Shown here: one piece after another, positions 8,701 through 16,072 of the stretch
Layout of the letters: each line of letters opens with the position of its first letter
How positions within the stretch are numbered: position 1 is the stretch's first letter
NCBI RefSeq assembly: GCF_040812395.1
Contig: NZ_JBFNXH010000002.1
Coordinates: 496,001-560,000 of the forward strand
DNA length: 64,000 bases
Reading direction: 5' to 3'
From: Paenibacillus_E sp040812395
Lineage (GTDB): Bacteria; Bacillota; Bacilli; Paenibacillales; NBRC-103111
Notes under the pieces: generated by a model
Seen by the model: only the letters and a program-made list of their open reading frames with translations
Databases searched by the model: none
What the model was told of the DNA's origin: nothing
Position numbers and translations under genes: made by a program

Positions 8701-9139
8701 TTTCAGGATGAACACCGTATTCCCAGGATACCATTTCCAAAACAATACCGGCATTGTATTCTCGGATAATACCCTCATCAATACAGGCACAAGCCAAGAC
8801 CTCTACAATGGAGAACGCGGTGCAATCGACCTGGAAGCTTCCAACGACGCCATCAAGAACGTAACCATTTCCAACATCAGCATCATCAACACCCAGCGCG
8901 ATGCGATTCAGTTTGGATACGCGGGCGGATTCCAGAACATCGCTTTTAACAACATCAATATTGATGGTACCGGTCTTGATGGGGTAACAACCTCGCGGTT
9001 CTCCGGACAACACAAGGGTGCGGCTATCTACAGTTATACAGGTAATGGCTCTGCAACGTTCACGGGCTTGACGACCAATAACATCGCTTACCCTGGTCTA
9101 TATTACATCCAACCTGGATTTAACTTGACAATTCAGTAA
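5759..9139 (+). CDS. Secreted GH87 alpha-1,3-glucanase (mutanase/mycodextranase family)
   Basis: A 1126-residue extracellular enzyme that would cleave fungal or streptococcal alpha-1,3-glucan. Modules in order: signal peptide (1-37, cleavage near NSLA/AT), discoidin domain (38-172), Thr/Pro linker (175-188), second discoidin domain (190-327), two CARDB-type beta domains (333-440, 446-557), a CBM6/35-like module (563-725), then a right-handed beta-helix GH87 domain (735-1126). The three catalytic aspartates fit D900 (LADGINF) and D923-D924 (NGDDALAVW). Their 23/1 spacing equals that known for GH87. AGGAGG lies 8 bases before the ATG, and a strong terminator follows at 9152. GH87 members act on alpha-1,3- or mixed alpha-1,3/1,4-glucan; which applies here is not decidable by eye. 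Confidence 0.9.
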   Translation: MDVKRSFSKKNPVVLCFLAFTLIFAQLMLVPANSLAATNLAAGKSATASGHADVYVESNLTDSNQGTYWESTNHALPQWARVDLGNADTVNQVVLKLPAGWGSRTQTLSIQGSTDDSTYTTLSNSAAYTFDPASGNSVTINFTAASTRYLKVTVTANSGWPAAQLSEIEVYGSPSTTPTPTPSPTPGTGTNIALNKPIVASSTVNSFIATNANDGSTSTYWEGAGGSYPNTLAVSLGADASISSIVLKLNPDSIWGTRTQTFEVLGHKQNSSTFTTIVPSANYTFNPASGNTVTIPMTATASDIQLKFTANTGAGAGQVAEFQVIGTSAPNPDLTVTATSWSPVSPIETNPITLNATVKNVGNAASAATNVNFYIGTTAIGTASVGALAAGASTTVSASIGAKDAGTYTITAKVDEADSVVEQNETNNTYTSSSSLTVAPVSSSDLVGTVSWSPSNPVANSAVSFSVNLKNQGTIASASGSHGLTVALKNASGTTIQTFNGSYDGALAAGASATVNISGTWTAVNGSYSVTTTIAADTNEVSMKQGNNTSTAALVVYAARGASMPYTRYDTQDAAIGGGASVKSAPTFDQSLIASEASSQSYVALPSNGSYAEWSVRAGEGGTGVTMRFTMPDSSNGMGLNGSLDVYVNGAKAKTVSLTSYYSWQYFSGDMPADAPGGGRPLFRFDEVHFKLDTALQGGDKIRIVKSNGDSLEYGVDFLEIEKVPDAVSRPANSVSVTDYGAIANDGQDDLEAFNATVSAAVSTGKTMYIPEGTFNLANMWQIGSASNMINNITITGAGIWYTNLQFTNPNAAGGGISLRISGKLDFSNIYLNSNLRSRYNQNAIYKGFMDNFGTNSKVHEIWVEHFECGFWVADYAHTPAIHAEGLVIENSRVRNNLADGINFAQGTSNSTVRNTSLRNNGDDALAVWTSDTNGATAGVNNTFSYNTIEDNWRAGGIAFFGGSGHKATNNLIVDTVGGSGFRMNTVFPGYHFQNNTGIVFSDNTLINTGTSQDLYNGERGAIDLEASNDAIKNVTISNISIINTQRDAIQFGYAGGFQNIAFNNINIDGTGLDGVTTSRFSGQHKGAAIYSYTGNGSATFTGLTTNNIAYPGLYYIQPGFNLTIQ

Positions 9140-9151
9140 GCAATCAAAGGA

Positions 9152-9197
9152 GCAGGCGGGGAGCGTTTTTCTAAGCTCTCCGCCTGAAGCCTTTTTT
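9152..9197 (+). terminator. Rho-independent terminator after the GH87 gene
   Basis: CAGGCGGGGAGC pairs with GCTCTCCGCCTG (one G-T pair) around GTTTTTCTAA, followed by a run of six T. Confidence 0.88.
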
Positions 9198-9225
9198 AGC
9201 CAAAGGAGCGTACCCTGGAATTCAA

Positions 9226-9945
9226 TTAGATATGTCTCGTTACTTTCTTATTTGCAGACAGGGAAGCAAGCGCAGATTCATTGAAGCCTTTAACGATGAG
9301 CCATACGGCTAAAATTAATTCATTCGCTGCTACTGGCAGCGCCAGAATAGCACCCAAAACAGAAACTTGTTGAATGACACCGAACATGACTAACAAGGCA
9401 CAAATAAAAACAAGTGCTGCCCCTGTCATACCCAAGATGGGTATAAATCTGGGTACGAGCTTGGATTTATAAAAGATATAACTGTACATCATCGTGTTTA
9501 TACCCAGCATGAAATTGGGGCCAAGCAAAAATGTCCAGTCATGGACTGCTTTTAATAAAGTACCTGAAACTTGAAAAGAGGCGGTACCCGGGGCTCCTGC
9601 TGCTACAAATTCCCGGCTTAAAGTCAATAGGGACAGTACGCTGATTACACCAACAGTGATGATAACCGCTTCAAGAAACCGGAAGCAAACATGCCAAAGA
9701 GCTATAGTTTCATTATACTTTCTTAAAAATGGAAACATTGTAGTTGCAGTACCAACCGCTGAAATGACAAGAATTAACTCCATAAGCGCTCCCAGTATCA
9801 CCTGGTTGCCATGTTCAGAACCTTTAATCAGGTAATCGGGACCTTTTAGGATAGGATTGTATAAAATAAGGCCAATTATTGCCGTAATGGCTGCAAGTAT
9901 AAACAGTACGCCCACAATTTTTTCAGCTTTTTTGTTTGAATTCAT
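9226..9945 (-). CDS. DUF4386 family membrane protein
   Basis: A 239-residue integral membrane protein with about six hydrophobic segments (near 12-30, 50-68, 88-110, 130-150, 170-190, 200-222). The start region (KIVGVLFILAAITAIIG) and the FLLGPNFMLGINTMMYSYIFYKS-type core are typical of DUF4386, whose function is not established. AAGGAG lies about 8 bases upstream of the ATG. It sits downstream of, and in the same direction as, an XRE/membrane-protein pair but is separated from it by 62 bp. Confidence 0.85.
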   Translation of the reverse strand: MNSNKKAEKIVGVLFILAAITAIIGLILYNPILKGPDYLIKGSEHGNQVILGALMELILVISAVGTATTMFPFLRKYNETIALWHVCFRFLEAVIITVGVISVLSLLTLSREFVAAGAPGTASFQVSGTLLKAVHDWTFLLGPNFMLGINTMMYSYIFYKSKLVPRFIPILGMTGAALVFICALLVMFGVIQQVSVLGAILALPVAANELILAVWLIVKGFNESALASLSANKKVTRHI

Positions 9946-10007
9946 TGTTTGTATCTCCTTCTTTCAAATAAATTCATAAACGGTAAAGCAAAAAACAATC
10001 GTAGCTC

Positions 10008-10232
10008 TTACAGCTTTGTGTTATCCCCATAAAAGAATACCTCTTCCAAAGGTAAGTTGAAGGCAAGAGCAATGCGAAAGGCCAGTTCCAGAGACGGAGA
10101 ATAGTTTCCCTTTTCCAGGGCTACGATTGTTTGCCTTGTTACGCCAACCTTGTCAGCCAATTGCTGCTGCGTCATTTCGTCGTAGTTGAATCGTAATTTA
10201 CGGATGTGATTGCCGACAAGATGTTTGCCCAT
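10008..10232 (-). CDS. Small XRE-family regulator (YgzD/YozG-like)
   Basis: A 74-residue protein that is almost all HTH: MTQQQLADKVGVTRQTIVAL and an ending (LPLEEVFFYGD) typical of the small regulators that accompany membrane proteins in Firmicutes. It starts one base after the stop of the upstream membrane protein, with GAGGAG before the ATG, so the two are translated as an operon. It probably represses its own operon. Confidence 0.88.
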   Translation of the reverse strand: MGKHLVGNHIRKLRFNYDEMTQQQLADKVGVTRQTIVALEKGNYSPSLELAFRIALAFNLPLEEVFFYGDNTKL

Positions 10233-10233
10233 G

Positions 10234-10680
10234 TTAGACTCCTCTCCGATAGTGATAAAGTTTCGTAACGGAGCCGGTCACATCGGAGAGGAATCCTGAA
10301 GCGATCAGGATAATGAACATCACCTGTGACGGCTGATAGATGATCAGCGATCCCATTGCAAGAAGAAAGCCTACGATAAACACAAAAAAAGAAATTCGGT
10401 TCGCTTTCAAGTCAATTAGCTTATCCAGTTCATCCGCAAATGTTGGTTCCTTTTCTCTCGTCGTAATTCTAAAGATGATGTTAAAAATAATGCTGATCAT
10501 GATGTGCGCGACTATGGAAACCAAAGTCAAGATGAGGACGAAGGAACCCCAATAGCGAAAGGTTTCGGTCGACTCCAGCCCCCCGTCGGGATACTGGGGG
10601 TACATGTACAAACAAAAAGTTCCGAAAATGAGAATAGCGCTGACCAACGATACGATGCTTTTCTTTTCTTGATAAGTCAT
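10234..10680 (-). CDS. Membrane protein paired with XRE regulator
   Basis: A 148-residue protein with four predicted membrane segments (about 10-27, 45-70, 97-113, 117-137) and a charged cytoplasmic loop between the second and third. It lies immediately upstream of the small XRE gene with a one-base gap. This arrangement is common in Bacillales and resembles DUF2178-type pairs. The role is unknown; sensing or modulation of the regulator is an inference only. Confidence 0.75.
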   Translation of the reverse strand: MTYQEKKSIVSLVSAILIFGTFCLYMYPQYPDGGLESTETFRYWGSFVLILTLVSIVAHIMISIIFNIIFRITTREKEPTFADELDKLIDLKANRISFFVFIVGFLLAMGSLIIYQPSQVMFIILIASGFLSDVTGSVTKLYHYRRGV

Positions 10681-10928
10681 GGTTTACACTCCCTTGCACG
10701 GTCTATTTTACATAAAGATTAGTATTATATACATAATGTAATTAAAACCATTCAAAAAGTCAAGTTTATTATACATAATTTCCGGATGGTAGCGATTTAC
10801 CGTTTCGCATATCAGACGAGACACCTCGTGTGCTACGCGTACCGGAAGGATCGTTTACAGTTCACCCCAACGGAGTGATGGGGATCTAAGCGATTATCGT
10901 AGCCGTTGGCAATCTAGAGGAAACTACA

Positions 10929-11123
10929 ATGCGATTCGATAATTGGTTGGGTATTACAGGTAAAGAGGTCGCACGGGAACAGGTGAGGTATACCCTTGGA
11001 ACATCAAATATTGTTGTGTCAGGCGTAAGCGCATCGCAAGAGGTCAAACGGCATTTGGCGCTATTGTTAATGACAATTACAACTGTCGGTTGTTGTTTTA
11101 ACGAGAAACGGTTGTTCAATTAA
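10929..11123 (+). CDS. Possible small ORF, unrecognised
   Basis: A 64-residue frame preceded by AGAGGA with 8-base spacing to the ATG, and followed 8 bases later by a GC hairpin (11131-11159). The translation (start MRFDNWLGITGKEVAREQVR) resembles no family I know. The otherwise empty 668-bp gap, the good ribosome site and the downstream hairpin are the only support. It could equally be a degraded gene. Confidence 0.25.
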   Translation: MRFDNWLGITGKEVAREQVRYTLGTSNIVVSGVSASQEVKRHLALLLMTITTVGCCFNEKRLFN

Positions 11124-11130
11124 CACTTTC

Positions 11131-11159
11131 AAAGGCTGCCGAACATGCCGGCGGCCTTT
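11131..11159 (+). terminator. Weak terminator-like hairpin
   Basis: AAAGGCTGCCG pairs with CGGCGGCCTTT (one wobble). The T run is only three bases, so termination would be inefficient. Confidence 0.45.
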
Positions 11160-11348
11160 ACTAATCTGAACGAGCAGTAATGATCGATAACAGCCGTCGA
11201 GTACCTATGATGAGCCGACTCAGAGATATGTAAAGCACCTAGAATTCACTAGTGTATACTATGGTAAACAAAAATGGTTGCAATAGTAAAAAGTAATGCG
11301 TATAATGAACAAGAGGGGAACAATATGAGAACGGAGGGGAACGGGGAT

Positions 11349-11561
11349 ATGAGAATAACGGCGAAGACGGATGTATTTATTAAAGCCCGAATTATTAAAG
11401 GGTACTCCCAGAGAGAGTTGGCCAAGCACTCAGGCTTAAGTCATGCTTATATCTCCTTACTGGAACGTTCCGTGAAATCGGTAGGACCCGCGACTGCCAA
11501 GAAGTTAAGCGATTTGCTTGAAAGAGAAATCGAGGAGTTATTTCGGATTGAGCTGACGTAA
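11349..11561 (+). CDS. Small XRE-family regulator
   Basis: A 70-residue HTH protein. The DNA-binding core is YSQRELAKHSGLSHAYISLL, followed by a short helix pair; there is no other domain. Of three in-frame ATGs I chose 11349, because GGAGGGG ends 8 bases before it and the HTH family normally starts just ahead of the first helix. The ATGs at 11274 and 11325 would only add an unstructured, Asn-rich tail. A TATACT box near 11256 may be its -10 element. It converges on the germination operon. Confidence 0.75.
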   Translation: MRITAKTDVFIKARIIKGYSQRELAKHSGLSHAYISLLERSVKSVGPATAKKLSDLLEREIEELFRIELT

Positions 11562-11585
11562 ATTGCGTTCAGATGCTCTTATTGT

Positions 11586-12677
11586 CTACCTTTTCCTTAT
11601 GACCGCAACCATAGTGAGGATAAGCAAAGGGAATAAGAAAACAAGTACAACCCAGATCGGATGAATGACCGATACGGCATAAATCCAATGCGCTGCTCCC
11701 TTATCGATTTGAAGCAAAGCAAAAAGATAGCAGACCAGTGCCAGGGGAAAGATCAGGATTCGTTCGTCCTGAAGCTTGAACAATTTTACGAATGTTAAAT
11801 TTAATATTAATAGCATAATAGTTGCCTTGAAAAAGCCGGTCATGATTAATGAAATGCCGATGAGCGATTCAATTCTTTGAATAACTTCAAGGAGGTCAAT
11901 AATTCTGGCCACCTCAAACATCGAATATTTGCGTTCGCCCGCCAATGGACCGAAGACTAGAATCGTAGAAATTGTCACAGCGATTAAAAAAAAGCCGTTT
12001 ACAAACAAGGCAAGAAACATGCCTTTCTTGACATAGGGTTGCTCATCCTTGCGTACATAAGGAAGAAGCATGCCCATCAGCACAAGTTCACCATAGGGAA
12101 ACCCGAAAGAGAAATAAGCGCCGAGAATAATGGGTTTGAAACCATCGGGCATAATGGGAAACAGATGATCCATTTCATAATTATTGAAGGACAAAATAAG
12201 AATAAGCAAGATAAAAAAGAGGACGCCAATAATCGGAACGATGACCATTCGAGCCATTGTTTCAATCCCGGAGCGCACCGTAAGTGCGGTAACCACGAAG
12301 ACAGAGAGTAGAAATAAATACAGTGGGGTCTGTCGCATCATGGAGCTGGTCATAAATAAGCCGATATCCAGAACGATCCCGGATGTCATATGAAATTGAA
12401 AAGAAATAAAAGGTACGGCGAGAAGCATCGTAGCTACATTGCCGACCAATGTCCTGCTGTATTCGATGAAAGTCAGGTCGGGGAATTTTTGGTACAAATA
12501 CAGGATACAGGATAGCAGAAACATGCCCGCACACATAGACAGCAATAAGGAAACCCATGCTCCGTTTTTGGCGTACCCAATTAAAGGTCCTGGAATGTTA
12601 ACGATGGAAGACCCTGTAATAAAAGAAAAAAATAAGATGGCCATCTGCGATGAGCTGATTTGCTCTTTTGTTTTCAT
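11586..12677 (-). CDS. Spore germination receptor permease subunit (GerAB/GerKB family)
   Basis: A 363-residue inner-membrane protein with ten hydrophobic segments and the APC-superfamily layout of germinant receptor B subunits. The start EQISSSQMAILFFSFITGSS and the GxxMMRQTPLYLFLLSVF region are typical. The B subunit binds the small-molecule germinant and may pass it or ions through the spore inner membrane. It is the last gene of a four-gene operon, preceded by GGGGGAGGGGG 4-5 bases before the ATG. Confidence 0.92.
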   Translation of the reverse strand: MKTKEQISSSQMAILFFSFITGSSIVNIPGPLIGYAKNGAWVSLLLSMCAGMFLLSCILYLYQKFPDLTFIEYSRTLVGNVATMLLAVPFISFQFHMTSGIVLDIGLFMTSSMMRQTPLYLFLLSVFVVTALTVRSGIETMARMVIVPIIGVLFFILLILILSFNNYEMDHLFPIMPDGFKPIILGAYFSFGFPYGELVLMGMLLPYVRKDEQPYVKKGMFLALFVNGFFLIAVTISTILVFGPLAGERKYSMFEVARIIDLLEVIQRIESLIGISLIMTGFFKATIMLLILNLTFVKLFKLQDERILIFPLALVCYLFALLQIDKGAAHWIYAVSVIHPIWVVLVFLFPLLILTMVAVIRKR

Positions 12678-12716
12678 GCTGCCCCCTCCCCCACAGTAAC
12701 AGAGTTTCGGTTGAAA

Positions 12717-12959
12717 TTAAGTGGGAACCTTCAAAAACTCAACGATGCGTTGAGCCCATTTGCCAAGCAAGAAATAGGCGAAATCTCCTAAAAAAGGCCA
12801 TTTTAAGTTGTATATATAATTGAGACTTAGGTATACGGTAACCAGCATAATGGCTGTATAAGCCATGATTTCACGGCGCCCCAGCTTTTTTAGTCTGGAT
12901 ACATCCACGAGCGAAATGGCCGCATAAATTAGCAGCAGCAATATCATTTTTCCCGACAT
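12717..12959 (-). CDS. Small membrane protein in the germination operon
   Basis: An 80-residue protein with two hydrophobic stretches (about 5-18 and 32-52). It lies between gerC and gerB, 14 bp after gerC and 39 bp before gerB, in the same direction. Extra small membrane genes of this kind (GerD/GerX-like accessory subunits) are known in several germinant-receptor operons and can tune receptor activity. I infer that role from position; the sequence has no motif of its own. Confidence 0.72.
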   Translation of the reverse strand: MSGKMILLLLIYAAISLVDVSRLKKLGRREIMAYTAIMLVTVYLSLNYIYNLKWPFLGDFAYFLLGKWAQRIVEFLKVPT

Positions 12960-12973
12960 CGTTTCTGTCCTTT

Positions 12974-14146
12974 TTATTTAGTATAAATAGGCTTGCTGAT
13001 TGTAGTTCCGCTGTTGATGACCCTGACCTCAACATCGATATCGAACTCGCTTTCGGCAAATCGGTCATTCCAGGTTGGTTTCCACTGCTTCCACAAGGAA
13101 GGATTTTTCTGATACACTTTGTTGCCTACACCTATGGCATCGAATTTCTTCTTTTTTAACCAATCGGTTGTTTCTGTAAGGCGCTGTTTAATCGTCATTT
13201 CAATATTTTCTGCAAACTTCTTTTCATCATCCACCGTTTCCAATTTGGAGCAGCTCAGCTCCACAACAGCTACATCCATACTGATCTTGACATGAACTTT
13301 CAGCGCATCCTCCTCCATCGAAGTAGGCTTCCATTTACCTTTAAGGGCGACGATTTCCACAGCCTCCATCGGTTGTTTCGGATTGACTGGATTCCTGCAT
13401 GGAATATCGATCATACCGCTATGGTAGTTGTTGAGCATCATTTGTAAGCTTTCAACCATCTCCGGCGCCATTCTAGCAACATATTTTCCACCTTTAATTA
13501 ACGCAATTCCGGCAATATTAGTGACCGTTGTCTGAGCGTCTTTGGATAAATAAATATAGGGAACAACAGCGTTGCCGACCTCGCTTTTCATTTGTAAACC
13601 AAACTTCAATAAATTGGTATCAATCGTTTTTGCACTGTTGGAGGCAGTCGCTTTTTCACTTTGGAAAAGCTGTTGGCTGATCGTGTTTTCGATAATCGGT
13701 TTCATTTTTAAATAGGAATCCGCTCTTCCCTCTGCGATCATGATGGATATCGTTAATCGGGGTTCGTGATCTCGATATAGAAATTCGAGCATATTGAAGA
13801 TGTTACGCTCCCGAGCCAGTTTTTCTCCAATAATGACTAAACGGGTGTGGCTCCACTGGGTTTTTCGGCCCAGATTAATGGGAATATCGCGAATAGCTCT
13901 AGACAACGTACTGTCTGTCGTAGTCACATTGGTGAAAGACTCATTGGTAGATTTGCCGCCAATCATTCCGACCCCTTGGGTTGGTTTGAATATTTGTGTA
14001 GTCAGCGAGATTTCTCCGCCACTGGCTTCATCCAGGGCAATCCCCATGGAGAACCCTTTTTCTGGAAGTTCGGCTCTGTCCCAGCATCCACTTAATACAA
14101 AGAGCCCCAATAAGCTTAAGCACATGACCCATATTCGTCTTTGCAT
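12974..14146 (-). CDS. Spore germination receptor lipoprotein subunit, Ger(x)C family
   Basis: A 390-residue lipoprotein. A type II signal peptide ends at the lipobox LSGC (C21), followed by the family hallmark WDRAELPEKGFSMGIALDE. The three-domain body typical of GerC covers the rest, with the conserved C-terminal Ger_C helix-rich part at about 220-385. It anchors on the outer face of the spore inner membrane and completes the A/B/C receptor. Its start is preceded by GGAGAG and AAGGAG. It is the second gene of the operon, 36 bp after gerA. Confidence 0.92.
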   Translation of the reverse strand: MQRRIWVMCLSLLGLFVLSGCWDRAELPEKGFSMGIALDEASGGEISLTTQIFKPTQGVGMIGGKSTNESFTNVTTTDSTLSRAIRDIPINLGRKTQWSHTRLVIIGEKLARERNIFNMLEFLYRDHEPRLTISIMIAEGRADSYLKMKPIIENTISQQLFQSEKATASNSAKTIDTNLLKFGLQMKSEVGNAVVPYIYLSKDAQTTVTNIAGIALIKGGKYVARMAPEMVESLQMMLNNYHSGMIDIPCRNPVNPKQPMEAVEIVALKGKWKPTSMEEDALKVHVKISMDVAVVELSCSKLETVDDEKKFAENIEMTIKQRLTETTDWLKKKKFDAIGVGNKVYQKNPSLWKQWKPTWNDRFAESEFDIDVEVRVINSGTTISKPIYTK

Positions 14147-14182
14147 CTCCTTGTTCTCTCCTGCGAATACATGTTAGTTATT

Positions 14183-15784
14183 TCAAGGCTTGTCCATATC
14201 GCGATTACGAGGCGAGCGCATTAATTTTCCAAGCGGAGCGCGAACGATCACATCTTTAAGCTGCCGCGGAATTAAGGGGCCAATGGGGCTCAAATAAGGT
14301 TGACCTAATGAGCGCAAATTTGCCAGGTGCAGCCAGATGAGCAGAAAGGCAATCATAATGCCGAAAATGCCCAGGAAAGCAGCAAACAACATAAGAGGGA
14401 ACCTTAAAATGCGCAGCGCAATAGCGAAATTGTATTGAGGTATAGCAAAGGAAGCAATTCCGGTAAGCGCAACGATAATGACCATAATCGGAGAGGCGAT
14501 GCCGGCATTGATGGATGCCTCGCCGATAACGAGCGCTCCGACGATGCTCACCGCAGATCCGACAGGACGAGGGAGACGAATCCCGGCCTCCCGAAGCAAT
14601 TCAAAGAAGAATTCCATAATGAAGGCTTCAATGACAGCCGGGAATGGAATTCCTTCACGGGAGTTAATGATGGCGAGCAGGAGCACCGTTGGTATTAATT
14701 CTGGATGGAAGGTGGAAAAAGCAATGTAGACGCTGGGCAGGCAGACAGCAATCAATAAGGCAACGAATCGTAAGAGACGAATTAAACTGGAAATGACCGT
14801 TCTTTGATAGTAATCTTCACTGGATTGGAGCAACTCGATAAATAAACCGGGACATACCAAAAGAGAGCCGGTTCCTTCAACCAATACAACGATTTTTCCT
14901 TCCAGTAAGGAAGCAACGGCGACATCCGTTCTTTCCGTATATCGGCACTGTGGAAAAGGGGAATAGACGGAATCCTCGATGATTTCTTCAATGTATGAGG
15001 TTTCTAGTATTTCGTGATGTTGAAGCTTGGCTATTCGTCTTTGAAATTCAGCTAACACCTCGGGATTGACGGTTCCTTCCAAATAACTGTAAGCAACTTT
15101 TGTTTTCGTTTGTCCTGACGGCGCCAACATTTCGACCTTTAGATTGGGCGTCTTTAATCTTAAACGCAGCATGCCTATATTTTTCAATAAATTTTCAACA
15201 GTGCTCTCACGCGGCCCTTGAACAACCGGTTCGTTGACCGATTCCGTGACTTGTCTGGTTTCAAGGCCGATTGCGTTGTAACTGAGGGCTTTGTTCCAGT
15301 GATCGATGAAGATCACGAGATTCCCTAGTACGATTTGATTTATCGTTTCGTTGAAATCTTCGATCAGTGTCGCGCTTCGCGCTGAGGCCACGTTTCGGCT
15401 AAAGTAATAGTCAATATCCTCTGGAGTAATCGTCGTTCCAGGTCCAACCACATGGGTTACCAGATCCTGGAGCGATTCTTTGAAAAAGTTACGGTCTTTT
15501 TCTTGAATGAGTGATTCCGCATAGATCGAGAATGCAGCATACTCCATGGAAGGCCCATATTGCCATTGGTGGATGGAAAAATCGCTGCAACGATCGAAGA
15601 TTTCCTTCATCCGCTGCAGATTGTCAGGCAAATGAGAAGAAATGGGTGCTTTGGTGGATACCGTAGATTCAGGCAATTGATCGTGAATCTTTCTATCCAA
15701 GGGGGATAGATGATGGTCGGAATCCTCATGTACCGGGAATTTGCCGCGATTTTGTTTTTTTAATAACCATTTGAAAAGGTTCAT
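14183..15784 (-). CDS. Spore germination receptor subunit A (GerAA/GerKA family)
   Basis: A 533-residue membrane protein and the first gene of the operon. A large soluble N-terminal region (about 60-300) contains TDVAVASLLEGKIVVLVEG. Four to five membrane helices then lie at about 330-495, with FPAVIEAFIMEFFFELLREA and RPVGSAVSIVGALVIGEA, both family signatures. A-subunits oligomerise into the ion channel opened on germinant binding. The gene set A-C-x-B differs from the usual A-B-C order but is found in this group. A perfect inverted repeat lies 29-56 bp upstream. Confidence 0.93.
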   Translation of the reverse strand: MNLFKWLLKKQNRGKFPVHEDSDHHLSPLDRKIHDQLPESTVSTKAPISSHLPDNLQRMKEIFDRCSDFSIHQWQYGPSMEYAAFSIYAESLIQEKDRNFFKESLQDLVTHVVGPGTTITPEDIDYYFSRNVASARSATLIEDFNETINQIVLGNLVIFIDHWNKALSYNAIGLETRQVTESVNEPVVQGPRESTVENLLKNIGMLRLRLKTPNLKVEMLAPSGQTKTKVAYSYLEGTVNPEVLAEFQRRIAKLQHHEILETSYIEEIIEDSVYSPFPQCRYTERTDVAVASLLEGKIVVLVEGTGSLLVCPGLFIELLQSSEDYYQRTVISSLIRLLRFVALLIAVCLPSVYIAFSTFHPELIPTVLLLAIINSREGIPFPAVIEAFIMEFFFELLREAGIRLPRPVGSAVSIVGALVIGEASINAGIASPIMVIIVALTGIASFAIPQYNFAIALRILRFPLMLFAAFLGIFGIMIAFLLIWLHLANLRSLGQPYLSPIGPLIPRQLKDVIVRAPLGKLMRSPRNRDMDKP

Positions 15785-15812
15785 AAGACCCGCCCTTCCC
15801 TGAATGTTATAT

Positions 15813-15840
15813 TATGCTTTCCAAAATCTTGAAAAGCATA
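15813..15840. promoter_or_regulatory. Inverted repeat upstream of the germination operon
   Basis: TATGCTTT and AAAGCATA flank 12 bases. On the minus strand the downstream half is part of CATAATA, which fits a sporulation sigma-G -10 box. The GTATG upstream is 20 bases away, longer than the usual 17-18. It could be a forespore promoter overlapped by an operator such as a SpoVT-like site, but this is tentative. Confidence 0.4.
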
Positions 15841-16072
15841 CTTGGGAAAGGCCAAAGCAAAGAAATTGAGCTAACTGATTTGACCGTATGGATTTGTCGA
15901 TGAAGTAACTGGATCATGGCCCATCCGGCATGTTCCGGATTCGTGATTATCGGTTCCGATCGGCATTAAGCAAATGGCGGGCACTCCTCCTTGAGATAGA
16001 TGAAATTAACGAGAGCAGTCGTTTTCCATCAGGAATATTCATATAGTTATCTTAGATTGGAGGGATCGACGG

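Noticed and set aside
8045..9013. Minus-strand frame of 322 codons under the GH87 gene
   Set aside because: It is the complement of the conserved catalytic domain and has no ribosome site or family pattern.
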